64,000 nucleotides of DNA from Plenodomus lindquistii (lineage: Eukaryota; Ascomycota; Dothideomycetes; Pleosporales; Leptosphaeriaceae), in the NCBI GenBank assembly GCA_025504975.1, contig JANUWI010000001.1, positions 4,650,001 to 4,714,000 on the forward strand. The letters run 5' to 3'. Position 1 is the stretch's first letter. Every line of letters starts with the position of its first letter. This document shows positions 44,640 through 56,839 of the stretch, piece after piece. A program made the position numbers and the translations under genes. Under the pieces are notes generated by a model. It was given only the letters and a program-made list of their open reading frames with translations. It made no database searches and was not told the DNA's origin.

Positions 44640-45524
44640 CTACACCAACAACGCCACAGCCCCGATCAAACCAACAACGACGCCCTTTCCTCCTCCAACC
44701 ACAGCAGCAGCGTTCGCAGTCTGCTGAGCAGGCGCACTCGCACTCGCACTCGCACTCACACTCGCGCGTACACTCGAAGCCCCGGACACAGCGGCCGCGG
44801 CGGAAGGAGGCGTCGTCGGTTCTGCGACGCCGGACGGACAATCCCTTTTTCATCGTCAGCATCTCCACACGTGTACCAATCCTTAGCTAGGATGACGAGA
44901 TCCTCGAGACAAGGAGAAATAGTAAAGGGGCGAATCATGTTATGGTAACGTACCAGTGATCACCATGCGCTACACAAGTACTAGCCGTAGCCTCTTGTTC
45001 ATGCTCATGCTCGTCGTCGTCGGTGTGCGACGCCGCAGCCGGCGCAGCGGTGACTGTCATGGCGACGGTTCCGGGGGTGTTTGTAGGTTCTGGGACGCCG
45101 GGGGGACAGTCCCTTTTACACTTGAGTTAGCGTCTACGCCAGCGTATAGAGAGAGAGAGAGAGAGGAAAACATACCAGTGGTCACCATGTGGTTCGCAGA
45201 CTCCACTTACAGCGCCGGAGTGCGAATGCGAGTGCTCGTCGTCATCGTGGTCCTGGGCCGATGCTGTCGCTGCAGCTGCGGGGGGTGTGGTGGGGATGGG
45301 GATGCCGGAGGGGCAGTGCCTGTGTTTTCATTTCTTAGTATTGAAATCTTGGGTTTCGTTGTGAGGGTATTGGGGTGGGTAGAAAGGGGAGGGGAGAGAA
45401 TGGGTATAGGGTAAGGTACATACCAGTGATCGCCATGCGGTTCGCACGACGCAGTCGCAACGACGGTGTCTTGCGCGATGACTGCGGTCGCCGCAGCGAG
45501 TAGGACAGCGAGTGTGAACTTCAT
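44640..45524 (-). CDS. Secreted GPI-anchored protein with exon-encoded HGDHW Cys/His modules, four exons
   Basis: Exons 45524-45424, 45319-45176, 45112-44954 and 44844-44640 encode 202 aa. Introns are 104, 63 and 109 bp, each splitting a Trp codon as TG|G, so the two internal exons are symmetric phase-2 cassettes of 144 and 159 bp. Residues 1-17 are a signal peptide (MKFTLAVLLAAATAVIA). Three modules follow the pattern C-x2-HGDHW-x-CP: Cys27-Cys36, Cys75-Cys84 and Cys128-Cys137. Each has two His in HGDH and is followed by a G(I/V)-x-x-PT element. Linkers carry acidic-histidine runs (DHDDDEHSHSHS; HTDDDEHEHEQE). The C-terminus is a Ser/Ala tract and a hydrophobic tail (GGGKGVVVGLIGAVALLV), fitting a GPI signal. 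Extracellular binding of zinc or copper is inferred from ligand density. Six cysteines could instead form three disulfides. Confidence 0.8.
45148..45166. repeat. GA microsatellite inside intron 2 of the GPI-protein gene
   Basis: Alternating GA on the plus strand, that is CT on the coding strand. It lies near the 5' end of the 63-bp intron rather than at the acceptor. It is short and probably variable in length. Confidence 0.8.
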
Positions 45525-48045
45525 AGTCTACTAAGTTGAGTGTGATTCGAGTAAAGTAAAGTAAAGTAACGAGCGTCAAGTTTTTCTCAGTCTTTCTCGT
45601 CGACGCACTCTTGAGTACTTCGGTTATGTAGAGAAAGTAATACTCGAGCTCAGAAAAAAACAGAGGAGTACATGTACCACTTCTTCGAAAACAAAGTCTT
45701 ATAAGCCTAATGTCTTTGCCTCGCTTCCTTGGTCGCCCAATTGCCTACACGCAAGTCCCAGGGCCAAGGCAGTGGGACGACTTGGCGAAGGACATTGGGG
45801 TACTCAGATCCCGGTAGGCTATGAGGAAAACTTGCTCAGTGGTATAGATGATTGGATGGCGTGTTACCTGAGAGTGGGATTGCCGAGGTGAGAGGTGCAA
45901 GTAGTGTGATGGGAAAAGTGGTTGTTGGGTGGGTGGGTGGAAAGGGCTTGGCGGAGAGCGTGGAGGTGTAGTAAAGTATAGGGGGGTGGGGGAGGCGACG
46001 AGAAGACGGCGATGAATTTTGAGATGGATGGAAGGAGAGAAAAAGATGAAGTTGTTTTGTAGGCGAATGAATGGTGGGGTGTTTGATCGGCCAAACATGA
46101 ACATGGCCGCTGCGCTGTTGCGGTGAGCCAGACTCGAGAACCTGCGTAACGGTGTTAGAACCCAGACTTTTGTAACCCGAGACTAAGGACATGCTCGAGC
46201 TATCGGGTTCGTAGATTAGTGACTAATGCAGGTACCGGTAGATATCTTGACATCCACGTCAGGCGCCTAAGTGGTGATCCAATGTCGACGTACGTTTTTG
46301 GTAAAACTTCCACGCTTCTTTTTTCAATTACCTCTTTGCATATCCAGGGAGATACATAATTGCCATCTGGAGTTGGAGGATTCTTCGCAGGTTTGCTTCT
46401 AACATCAACATCTGAAGGCCTCTGCTGTTGTACCTTATAAGCGTGACATGGCTCTTTGATTCGACCAAAAGAAATGCGGGCTATGTGAGGAGTCTCTCGA
46501 CGAACGCATATATGCAAGGAGTCGAAGTCGAGGTATTTTGATACGAGCACATTTCAGACATGTTAGTGCTGACAGAATGAACTTGGAGCGCCCTTGTGTA
46601 CCCAGCTCTTATCCACATTTCATGCGTGACCGTGTAATGCATCGATGTGTTGAGACACATCAACTTCGAAAAAGTAATAAACATGCCATGACTGAGCTTG
46701 GATGGTCCGCAACAATTACTTGTATGTGAGGTCGCAATGGTAATGCTCTTGTAGTAGTGTACGTGTCGGTAGTCACTGTCCCGTTAGTGTTTTACGGCAG
46801 GGAGGATCAAATCCTAACACCTACATATCTGACATCTCATCGTCTCCAGACTACGTGAATATCAATGAAACATCTTGTATTGATGGCCATTCTCCTCCAA
46901 GGTCAATACTGGTATACGATAGAGCTCGTATCTATTGAGTTACCACCGTCATAATCGCCGTTTGCCGTAAGCCACCACAATGCACTAAGATCAAGGCTTA
47001 AAGTCCTTAGATATTGCGTGTATTCTCTAGAGGTTATTAAGACAATTATTTACTTTACATGTGTGTATTTGTTATCTCCCTAGTGCTGTATAGGCTTACG
47101 CGTCGTGCGATCAACTTGAGATAGGGACGCGATAAATACGAGCTCCTTCGTAAGCTAGGTGCGGGATTTAGTGATTAGCTGTTTGCCAGTCTCCTGGAGT
47201 TGCTCCTAGTGGACACGGTGAAAAGCTCCGGCGTCCAAAATCTGTGCTTTATCAGTTCTATCAATAAAACATCCGGACGGACAGCATTCAGGAGGATGGC
47301 AGGATATCGTACATTGCCATAGTAATCATATCATCATACTCCAAACCTATGCGTGTTCGTATTCGCCTACGCGTACCTATTCGTATATGCATCCCTAAAA
47401 TACGAGAATCTGTACTCTTCTTAACTATGTACTTACTATACACCATCACAGTAGTGATAAAGATTCCTTAGAGCCATAACACACAGCCTCAATCAACCCG
47501 GAAGCGCGCGAACGGAAGCAAAAATATTAGGCAACATGCGAACACCTCCGTTCAGCATGAGTCACAGAAAGGGGTATTGGCAAAGGAAGCTTGCCCGCGG
47601 ACAAGCATCGACTTTTCGCCAGCTTACCGAGACGATGCGCGCAAGGGTAGCTCAAGATAGGTCGCGGAGGGCAGAAGCCGCGACCCGCTATGCAGTGTCG
47701 GAGGTCCGGATAGATTGCGCATCCAGGTGCCGTCCTGTTTTGTTGCTGACGAATGTTGTCGGCACCGAGTTGTAGCAAAGCAGTAGGAGTATGTACGACT
47801 TTACGAAGGGCGGCAGGGGATAATTCTCCGATACGCTAGGCTGCTTTGGTCGCTACCTATAACTATTTTGAGCCTTAGTCTGTTGACACTTGTAGGGCAC
47901 TATGCAGCAGTAAAATTATGCGGAGAGGATGTCGTTCGAGGAGTTGCCCTAGAAGGAACCAAAATGTTGATGCGGAAATACAGGAAGTGCATACAGATGC
48001 TGTAAGAGTGTTGGTGTTGGTATAGAGTGACTGAAATAGGCAATC
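45525..48045. other. Gene-poor, relatively AT-rich 2.5 kb region
   Basis: A GTAAA run at about 45551-45570 lies just upstream of the GPI-protein gene. From roughly 46.7 to 47.5 kb the sequence is visibly more AT-rich and stop-dense than its surroundings. Frames at 45745-46192 are low-complexity His/Pro/Ser without resemblance to known proteins. No terminal repeats, transposase motifs or tRNA were found. It may be an old degraded repeat, but I cannot assign one. Confidence 0.5.
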
Positions 48046-48572
48046 AGCATCAAAATTGATGCAACGCGCATAGCTGCAATGGGCCATTCAGCAGGTGGCC
48101 TCCTCGCATCGACAACCTTGGTATGTTTGTGTCTCGGCAAACGTTCCACGACTGCGACAACTGAGGATTCTAGGGTCTCTGTCCCAGTTCATAGCGTGCC
48201 ATTGCTGTCCATTACGGCTCTAGGTACTTGTCCTAATCATATTGGTCTCAGCAGCTGTCCACGTTCGCTCAAATCCCGGGCCAGCCTGATGACTTTCTCA
48301 CGCTTGGTAGGCTATTCTAGCACTGCCGATGTTCATTGACGGCTAACCGGTGCTGTCTGACCCGTGATGAGCATGGTACATCTCACAGGGTAGAAGTGGA
48401 ACATGAATTTTACAAGGAGCTCAGGGGTCTAGGTGACGAAACTGAGATTGTGATTGGCGAGGAAATTGGGCATGCGTTTGATCTACAGGTGCAGGATGGT
48501 GATGATCCATTGTTTGTGAAATACGTCATTCCAGCGTTGCAGTTCCTCGAAAGGCATGGCGGAGCTGAATAG
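48046..48572 (+). pseudogene. Relic of an alpha/beta-hydrolase (hormone-sensitive-lipase-like) gene
   Basis: One frame reads IDATRIAAMGHSAGGLLAST around 48052-48117. This carries the nucleophile elbow G-H-S-A-G-G with the usual preceding D-x-x-R-I-x-x-M-G-H context. Further down another frame reads VEHEFYKELRGLGDETEIVI and then GHAFDL (48400-48485). That has the layout of the catalytic-His end of an HSL-type hydrolase. The two pieces are in different frames, and the second frame has an upstream TAG near 48316. The distance between Ser and His is too short for the fold, and no N-terminal half with an HGG motif is present upstream. It is therefore a truncated, decayed copy. A GTATGT donor follows the first piece, so an intron remnant may remain. 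Confidence 0.6.
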
Positions 48573-49752
48573 ACAGGTCTGACATGTCGGAGAGGGAGCT
48601 GCTTGCGAGTACGCCACGCGTATACTTAGGACGAGTAAGTGGGTCGACTACATGGTATAGAGTAGCACCACAAGGCAATGCGCAATGATCAATGCAGACG
48701 GGATGTTCCGTTACGTGCGGATACACAGTACGCTTCTCACCGTTGTATTGGGTGCACCGTTGCACTAATTGGTTTGTCGCCTCTAACACGTGTTGACGGT
48801 GCAACGATAGGCTATTCGCCAAGCGCGGCGGCAGTCTCGCAAATGCTGATCATGTTGCACTTTTGTTGCCGGCCACCGGTGTCTGTGACATTCCTGCCTG
48901 GCGCCGCTGAATGGCTCGACGGTCATCCCATGGCTGGCGGTTGGGATTGGAGTGGGAGGAAGGATACTGCACAGACAAGATTGAGTGTCAAGGCAAAGGT
49001 CAGCGCGCGGAAGCATGGCCGTATGCGCCAGCCAACCAGCAACGTCATGTACGTTTACCTGGCATTAGGGCGACAGTAAAAGATTCTCGTAGCCATCTAG
49101 CTCAGGGTCTTGTCCAGGATTACGGGCCTGGAACAGATGGCGCTAAGATTGACAGCCGCAGGCCTAAACGTGCATTTGGCCCACGCCGTGTTCCTTCACC
49201 AGTTCCAAGCCCTTGGCGGTCTGTTCGAGTCGGACCTGCCGCAATCACTCTGGTTGGAGAGGGGCTATTTGTTGGTGGAGGATGCGAGCGCAAAGCAGGA
49301 CAGAACAGACCGCGGTTTGTTCGGGGGACTGCGAAGTGCAGAAACCCCTCCATAGCCATGGCCAAGGCACTACGCCCCGACCTCGTCAATGGGGCGTCGA
49401 AAGGGTCAAGAGTGGATGCACCGAGGCCGCAAGCGTTTCTAGGCCCACTGTGTGGCAGAAGGACGCTTGTGATGGTGTGCCTCCTATGTTGGCAGTCCAG
49501 CAACTGTCAGTCGGGTGCGTGTACGATGGAGTGACGCATTAGTGCTCAGCCCCTTTCGCAAACGCTCCAGATTTCGGGACTGCCACCCGTGCACACGGGA
49601 AAATCTCCCCAAAGTCGACGTTTGTTGCCCAGGTCGCCAGAGCTCCGCAATAACTGCGCCGTGGCCCTTTATATCCTACTGTGTCCCGCCGTCTCGCTGC
49701 TGAACAGAACCCACTGCTGTCACTCCCTTTTACCACACATTCACCTACAACT
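48573..49752. other. Intergenic region upstream of the sphingolipid desaturase
   Basis: 1.2 kb with no recognised gene on either strand. Overlapping frames of up to 207 codons were judged to be chance. A TTTATAT box at about 49668-49674 lies 80 bp before the desaturase ATG and is a TATA candidate. Confidence 0.5.
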
Positions 49753-51739
49753 ATGTCGACACACCAAATCATCTCCCCGGCGGAGATCAAGAAGCGAGTC
49801 GACGACGGCGAGCCAGTCGTCATTTACAATGGATACGTTTTGCATCTCGGCAGCTGGATCACGCAGCACCCTGGCGGCAAGCTTGCCATTCTGCACATGG
49901 TTGGTCGCGATGCGACCGACGAGATCGATATGTATGTGTCTATCTGTACCTGCTCCGCATTTCAGGAACCGTCCAAATAATCTATTGGACCATGCCATTT
50001 TTGGCAACGTTGGCGTTCCCGTTCCCGCGGGAAGCTGCACAAGTGCTTCTGAGTAAGCAACAATGCTGACCCAACATAGTTACCATTCCAATAAGGCCAT
50101 CCTCATGATGACTAAACACCGCATTGGTCGCGTGCAGTTACCTTGGGCCAACCTCGAGCCCCCGATCCGTCGCGAAGACTACTACATCAACTTGGAGAAG
50201 CGGAAGAAGGCCGCAGCGGCAAAGGCAAAGGGACAGTCTTTTAGCGAGAAGTCGCAACGCGGCAAGAGCGTAGATCTTGGATCCGTACGTTCTTCCACCC
50301 ATGCCCCACCGATTCAGTGTACATAGCCAGGCTAACAGTTCTCCAAGGCTGCCACGCTCATTGGCAAGAAGATTATTGGCAAAGACAATTGCGTATGCAG
50401 CAGCACAGTCCAGCCCTCCTCCGATGCTGAGAAGCTCCCTCTGGAGAATGTCACATCCACTCTCACCGCACGCGAGAGGAAAGCGCAAGCTGAAGCAGAC
50501 AAGAAGGCGCACAGAGACCAATTTGCGATCGAGCAAGAACAAAAAGAAATCGAGATAGGCATTGCCGAGAACCCATCGCTCGACTATGAGACGCAAAAGG
50601 CCATCATACAGGACTACCGCGACCTACACCAGCAATTCAAGGATCAAGGGCTCTACAAGTGCAACTACAAGGCGTACGCGTGGGAATCACTCCGCTATGG
50701 AATTCTCTTCGCTGCGTTTGCATATCTGCTATATATCAAGTGGTATCTGACATCTGCAATGTTTCTCGGTCTATTCTGGGTATGTTTGTTGTCAATTGCT
50801 GTTGTACAAGGGCTAACAAATTCGTAGCAACAAATCATGTTCACAGCACATGACGCCGGCCACCGCGGCATCACTGGAAACTTTGTATACGACACACTCA
50901 TCGCTGCTTTCATTGCAGACTTCTGTTGCGGTCTCAGCATCGGCTGGTGGAAATCCAGCCACAACGTCCACCACTTGGTCACCAACATGCCCGAACACGA
51001 CCCTGACATCCAGAACATCCCTATGTTTTCCACCACACCTACATACATGAAATCTGTTCTCTCTTCATTCTACAATTGGCGCTTCGTATGGGATGCGGCT
51101 TGCGACATTGTGACCCCCTACCAGAAGTGGTGGTACTACCCCATTATGGCTTTGGCTCGGTTCAACTTGTACATGCTCAGCTGGCTGCATCTCGTTTCTC
51201 CTCGTGCGGCGCAACTTGGAGCAGCATCCTGGACACGCCCCGTCGAAATCGCATTCATGGCTTGTTACTGGTACTTATTCGGCTACCGGCTGTGCTACTG
51301 CTACCTCCCTGACTGGCCAACCGTCGTTGGGTTCATTCTCGTTTCGCATGTGTGCACCATGATCCTCCACGTACAGATCACGCTCTCCCACTGGGGTATG
51401 CCTACTTCGGATCTTGGTCCCGGCGAATCCTTCCCTGCCCGCCAGTTGCGCACAACCATGGACGTCGACTGCCCCGAATGGTTGGATTGGTTCCACGGCG
51501 GTCTTCAATTCCAAGCCGTTCACCACCTGTTCCCCCGCGTTCCCCGCCACAACCTGCGCAAGGGCCAGGAGCTTGTCAAGGCCTTCTCCGAGAAGACTGG
51601 TGTCAAGTATCACTGCTACGATTTCGTCGAAGGCAATAAGGTCGTACTCACCCGTCTTGAATACATTTCCGCCATGGTCAAGATGATGGTCGACTGTCAG
51701 ACTCATATGGCTGCCACTGGAGAGAGCGGTTTGCACTGA
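49753..51739 (+). CDS. Cytochrome-b5-fused delta-8 sphingolipid (fatty acid) desaturase, four exons
   Basis: Exons 49753-49931, 50080-50284, 50339-50779 and 50828-51739 encode 578 aa. Introns are 148, 54 and 48 bp. The N-terminal cytochrome b5 domain has the heme HPGG at 39-42 and second-ligand region GRDATDEID. A charged linker (roughly 105-215) rich in Lys/Glu/Ala follows. The desaturase domain has the three His boxes HDAGH (283-287), HNVHH (320-324) and QAVHH (504-508). The last is the Gln-variant box of front-end desaturases. Fungal enzymes of this plan introduce the delta-8 double bond into the sphingoid base of glucosylceramides in the ER. A front-end fatty acid desaturase is the alternative. 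The very long linker and Ser/Thr patch are longer than in plant homologues. Confidence 0.9.
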
Positions 51740-52802
51740 CCGACGCCCGGGTGTGGTTAATTCACTAGTCGTATATAATGGCGTTGGATTGAATGGGTAT
51801 TGAGCGGCTTTTGAGCGATGCATTCACACGGCGTAGAAAACGTGTTTTTAGACGGCATTATTTCTCTTTTAATCGTACACAAGAAGAAACTAGAAAAGTT
51901 CTAGAGGTACATCCGGCACACCATGTCACACACAAAATACAAGACAATTTACTTCATACGTTGCTGTATTTCACCCGTTTCTGTAACTATCACGAATGCG
52001 CAAATCGCAGCTTACACTCGCATACTGCCCAGTCAATCCAAGTAATTGGCACAATCAGAGGATCCTACATTTGACCCCGTACCAGCAGCACACATGCTCG
52101 CCACAACACACATGAGTATCTCACATACCCTGAGTTGTTCACTAAACACCCAAACACCCAAACACCCCAATAATCCTCCAATAATCCCTATCCACTCAAT
52201 GGCGTCCACGCGCCGCCTACCACGCGGGACACAGCTTGATCTGGTGGAATGGCACATATGGCCGACTGGGTCGGTACTTTGCACCGAAAGATGTTGAAAG
52301 TCGCCACAGTTGCGCTATTTCTCGCTTGCATGCTAGCGTAAGAGGAAACAATCCCGCTTACCGTAGTAGGTTAAGGCGCTAGTATGAGGCGTTTTGTGGA
52401 GTGGGGTGTGCTGGGACGTGGAGGCTAGGTCGTTATGGGGTGCGTGTGTTGAGGCCTGAGGCTGTGAGGAACTTGAAGCGAGGTGGGCGGGGTACGTCAG
52501 TGGGTGGAGGGTGGTGATGGGCAGGGGCTGTTGCTGGATGAGGTGGTGGGTGTTGATGTGAGATGGTTTTGCGCATGGCGTGCAAAGATCACTCATCTGT
52601 TGATGTCCTACCCAGTGTGTATTTGTGTTTCCGCTGAGATGCACGTGACGCTCGGGTCTTATCGATGCAGTAAGAAGGAACGCTCCTTGACACCTAGTAT
52701 ACACTCAGATATTCATCACGTGCACAATCAACCTGGGCAGTCCACGACACGACCTATCTCACGCAAACGTTATGGACTTTCAGAGTCAGAATACCATCTG
52801 CT
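51740..52802. other. Intergenic region between desaturase and AIM9-like genes
   Basis: 1.06 kb with no recognised gene. A short CAAACACC tandem (about 52146-52165) is the only repeat noticed. Confidence 0.5.
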
Positions 52803-54735
52803 ATGTCCTCGCCAGCTCATTTCCAGCGCCTTGGGGCTACCCCCAGATACAATGCTCTGCAATGCTTTAGTCGTATTCTTTCGCCATCCGTTGGTCCGTT
52901 TCGATCTCGTTTTCGAACAATGTCTGCGCATCCACAGGATTGTGATTTCGAAGAGTACTACCGCTACACCAGCGGGCGCTGGCTGTGGGATGAAGATACT
53001 CAGCTCCGTAAGCGGTATAAACGCTTCAATGTGTCTGAGCTTAAAAACATCGCGGCGAAAAGTACTGGCGCGCAGACCTGCGTGTCTATCAGCAAGCTTG
53101 CTGAAGGCGGATTCAACAAAGTCTTTCGGCTTGTCATGGATGATGGTGCTATTTTGATTGCGCGTATTCCGAACCCCAATGCTGGGCCTCCATTCAAAAC
53201 AACCGCGTCTGAAGTTGCTACCATGGATTTTGTATGTTGAATCGTTCACTGCAATTTCAAGTTTGGTCAAGCTGATATAATGCAAATGTCAGGCTCGGAC
53301 TATCCTTGAAATTCCCGTGCCAAAAGTTCTGTCCTGGAGTGGAAAGGCTGAGAACCCCGTAGAATCTGAGTACATTCTGATGGAGGAGGCCACTGGAGAT
53401 CAGCTCGGCGAAGTCTGGGATGAGATGGAGCTTCACGATAAGCTCAAGATTGTGGACGATATTGTAGCCATCGAGAGAAAATTCCGGTCCCTATCATTCA
53501 CTCGGTTTGTTGCTCCAAGCTAGTGTACTTATACTGGCACAGTTGACGTAAAAACACAGTTATGGAAATCTTTACTTTGCGAATGATGCTTTTCCGGGCT
53601 GCGATAAAGCGGAAGTCATTGGCGAGGTACCACAATCATTGAAGAACTCGGTGGAGAACCGATTCGTGATAGGTCCAGTCGTTGATCGAGACTTCTGGCA
53701 CCGAGAACGAGCACTGATGGGTATTGATCGTGGCCCTTGTGAGTTATACTGTTTACGAACTACAAATTACAATAGTACTAATATCACCTTATAGGGAAAA
53801 GCGCCGAGGATTACCTCAGAGCAATTGGCCGACGAGAGATCGCCTGGATAGGTAGTCACGCCGCTCAAAAGCCGTCAGGTGGTCTATTTGCAACGTCCGA
53901 AGCGCAGCGCAATCCAGATGCCCACATTGTCCTTTATAACAAGTTTTTGGACGTCGCTGAGTATCTATTGCCCAAGGGAGATCAGACCAAACCTACCCTA
54001 TGGCATTGGGATATCCATGCCCCTAACATTTTCGTACACGAAAATCATGTCACTAGTCTTATCGACTGGCAGGACACATGGGTTGGCCCTTTGTTCCTTC
54101 AGGCACGACATCCGCGGCTTGTTGATTATAATGGAGAAATCATGTTGAGGCTACCTGACGGCTACGAAAATCTCGAAGATGAAGACGAGAAATTGCGCCT
54201 TCAGACCCAAGTTGAGAGGTCGATTGTCTTGTGGACGTATGAAACTGAGACAAAACACACGAATCCGATCCTCTATGACATTTTGCACATAGCTCAAGGG
54301 CGCACGAGGCGTAATACCGTAGACTTTTCTGCCAACACCTGGGATGGAGACATCATTCCCTTTAGGCAATGCCTCATCCGCATAGCACGGTATTTTGGCC
54401 CAATACCCACAAGTCAAAGTCAACATAGATTGCTAATACAGAAGAGTTACAGTCACTGGAACGAGATCAACACTGAGATCCCCTGTCCGATAGAATTCAC
54501 CGATGAGGAGATAAAAGCACATCTCCTGGACGGAGAAGGTTGGAATGAGAATGCGGACTTCTGGGACTCTCTCCAGGGGCTCGTACATCGCGATGGATGG
54601 ACATCGAACGAAAATTATGAACAGGCAATGGAAATATTCGTGCAGCTCAGAGAGCAGGGGTTGCAAAGCTTGAGTGGTAAGGAACGGTCGACATTTGAGG
54701 AGAGCACACGGTGGGCTGTAAGAAAGCATGAATAG
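52803..54735 (+). CDS. AIM9: AIM9/FMP29-like mitochondrial phosphotransferase (APH family), four exons
   Basis: Exons 52803-53231, 53293-53504, 53560-53738 and 53795-54735 encode 586 aa. Introns are 61, 55 and 56 bp. The N-terminus has Arg and Ser with no acids over about 40 residues, fitting mitochondrial import. The kinase-like fold shows AEGGFNKVFRLVMDDGAILIARIP (nucleotide loop and Lys region), the brace EEATGDQLGEVWDEM, the catalytic loop HWDIHAPN with His344, Asp346 and Asn351, and the metal-binding LIDWQDT with Asp364. The opening FEEYYRYTSGRWLWDE is the hallmark of the fungal AIM9 group. Its phosphate acceptor is unknown; yeast aim9 mutants affect mitochondrial inheritance. In Pezizomycotina this is an expanded family with many paralogues, so the symbol denotes family, not orthology. 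Confidence 0.85.
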
Positions 54736-54888
54736 ATTGTGAAAGTGTAATACAGAAAAAAAAAACATATACAACCTGAACCGAGAATTCACGAAATGCA
54801 GATCGAGGACAATAACTAGAATCGTACTGTCTACGAAAAAGCTCGTTTATCTCAAGGATTTCTTTCTCCCGGATGTATTTCTACGGCT

Positions 54889-56242
54889 TCAGAACTTAGT
54901 ACCCAGCTTCCACCCTTTACTTATGCCCCTTGCCACGACGAAGAGAGCCGTAGATACAGTATACGTAACACCACAGAACAGTATCAACGCATCGTAATTA
55001 TTTCCCCTTCCTGCCCCTAGTATCGTGCCCGAAAGAGGCACGCCCGCCAGCGTCGCTAGGCTAACAATACCATACGCTGTCCCGTATCTGCTCGCATAAT
55101 CCTCTGTCCTGCAGAGCTGAGCGACACAAACGGGTGTCAAACTATACGCCGGGCCGCTGAAGAACCCATAGATGATCGCAAACGCGATGAGACCGGCGAC
55201 ACTCGATCCAACGTTCAGCCAGAGACAAAATATGGCGATCGTGCATACGGCCGAGCAAACAATCGTGACATTAAAGCGACCAAACTTGTCTGCAACAGGA
55301 CCTGGTAAGCCTCGACCGAAGATCGATGCGGCGTTCAGTATTGCGAGGACATGCGGGGAGATCGACTGCAGGCCCCGCGAAGACGCATATAAGGTGATAT
55401 ACGCCGGTGGAATCAGCACCGCCCAATCCAAGACGAATATCGCCGCCATAGTTAGTACGAAGCGAATGTCTCGGAAGCCAGCCCAGTCCACGACCAATTT
55501 TGCACGGGAATTCCGCGGAAGACGCGTGCGCAGCAAAAGCAGGCCGCCTGCAAAGCAGCACCCACTTAACAATGCAAAGGCTCGCATAGTCCATGCAAAC
55601 CCAATCTTGCGCGTGAGCCTCGAGAAAATGATTGGATAGAGGACTCCACCGAAACCACCGGCGGTGGTCGCGAGACAAGTTGCCATGCCGCGATTACGTT
55701 CAAACCAGTGCCCGAGTGTGGCGATGCTCGTTGTCCAGAGGATGGAGCATGCGGCGCCGCCCAAGATACCGAGAGCTAAAAGGAACTGGTAGTACGCTTT
55801 GTCAACCAGTCAACCATCTTTCCACGCAGCTCGGAGGTCGGGAAATGGACGTACATCTGCAAAAGCTCGTTGCCAGCAGCGAAACAACTACCCCAACAGT
55901 ACCTGTAGGCACCAAGCTCTTCTCTCCATACTTGTCAAAGATTGGTCCTGTTGTATTAATCAGCACAAAGTCTGCAGAGTAAGAAGAGGGAGCGTACATA
56001 CCAACAAACAAGCCACCGAAGAAGAACAAGAAACCAAAAGTGCTGAAGATCCACGCGACGTCGCTCTCAGAGTACTCTTGGAGCTGGTGTTCGAATAGCC
56101 ACGCTTGGAAGATTCCGGTAGAGCTTAACAGACCAGATGCTGGGAATAAGACGAGCCAGGCGCCTAGCACGACGCTGTACGCTTTGATGCCGCGTTCGGG
56201 GTAGGCTTCGTAGATGGAATTTGGGGGTGCTTGGATCTCCAT
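54889..56242 (-). CDS. MFS monocarboxylate-type transporter, three exons
   Basis: Exons 56242-56002, 55947-55855 and 55796-54889 encode 413 aa. Introns are 54 and 58 bp. The N-terminus (MEIQAPPNSIYEAYPERGIKAYSVVLGAWLVLFPASGLLSSTG) is the standard start of fungal MCT-like (MCH-type) transporters: a cytosolic tail then TM1. Other family segments include VAWIFSTFGFLFFFGGLFVGPIFDKYG at the TM2-3 loop with the D/K/G pattern, TLGHWFERNRGMATCLATTAGGFGG, and NAASIFGRGLPGPVADKFGRFN (TM8-9 loop repeat). Twelve helices are expected; I count about twelve hydrophobic stretches. Substrates in this family include monocarboxylates and riboflavin (Mch5). The actual substrate cannot be inferred. The length is slightly short for the family but complete. 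Confidence 0.85.
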
Positions 56243-56839
56243 ATTCGAGGAATGTGAGGTCGACTGTAAATGATCCCAATGAATAATTCGCATAAAGAGA
56301 GAACGGAGTGAACGGTTTTGCGATGTGAAGAAGCGTCATGTTTAGTTCGTTGTTGTGATGTGAGGTCTCGTCGACGTTGTCCCATTGGCCAGTTTGGGAG
56401 CATGTATTGCTCCGCTCCAGCTTGGACTGCTCAACGTTGGATTCTCAGGTAATTTCGGCTGGGACTCAACATTGCATCATATGCGAATGAAGTACTTGGC
56501 CTTTCCATCTGTGTGGAGTGTCCGCAGCTCACACATTCAAATATCTTGGAGTTCTTTATGTTAGCGTCCACTTGCATGTATTTCTAAGACGCAGATGTGA
56601 AGTAGCCCAGTGGCCTTAATTGTGAAGGCCCTCAATTATCTACTTGACCATGGGCAATGTTGTGCTACCATGGAGAGTTGGAAAAGAGTTCAACATCAAA
56701 CATCCCATACCGTCTTCCGGACGACTACCTCACAACATCTGCCACTAAGTTGGCAAACACTATACTCAGCATACCACCTACACTTCCTGCCCTGCAGACA
56801 CCAAACAAATAGGGTGGTAGTGACTAGCCCAACTCGTCC
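56243..56839. other. Intergenic region between MFS gene and nuclear-envelope-like gene
   Basis: 0.6 kb on the minus-strand side between two co-oriented genes. No coding content is supported. Confidence 0.5.

Noticed and set aside
47120..47230. A kinase-like fragment (KYELLRKLG) in the gene-poor region
   Set aside because: Only about ten residues look kinase-like; a stop follows soon after and no other kinase motif is nearby.
48911..49534. A 207-codon plus-strand frame upstream of the desaturase
   Set aside because: Arg/Gly/Pro-rich, with alternative frames equally long on both strands and no domain resemblance. Treated as chance in GC-rich DNA.
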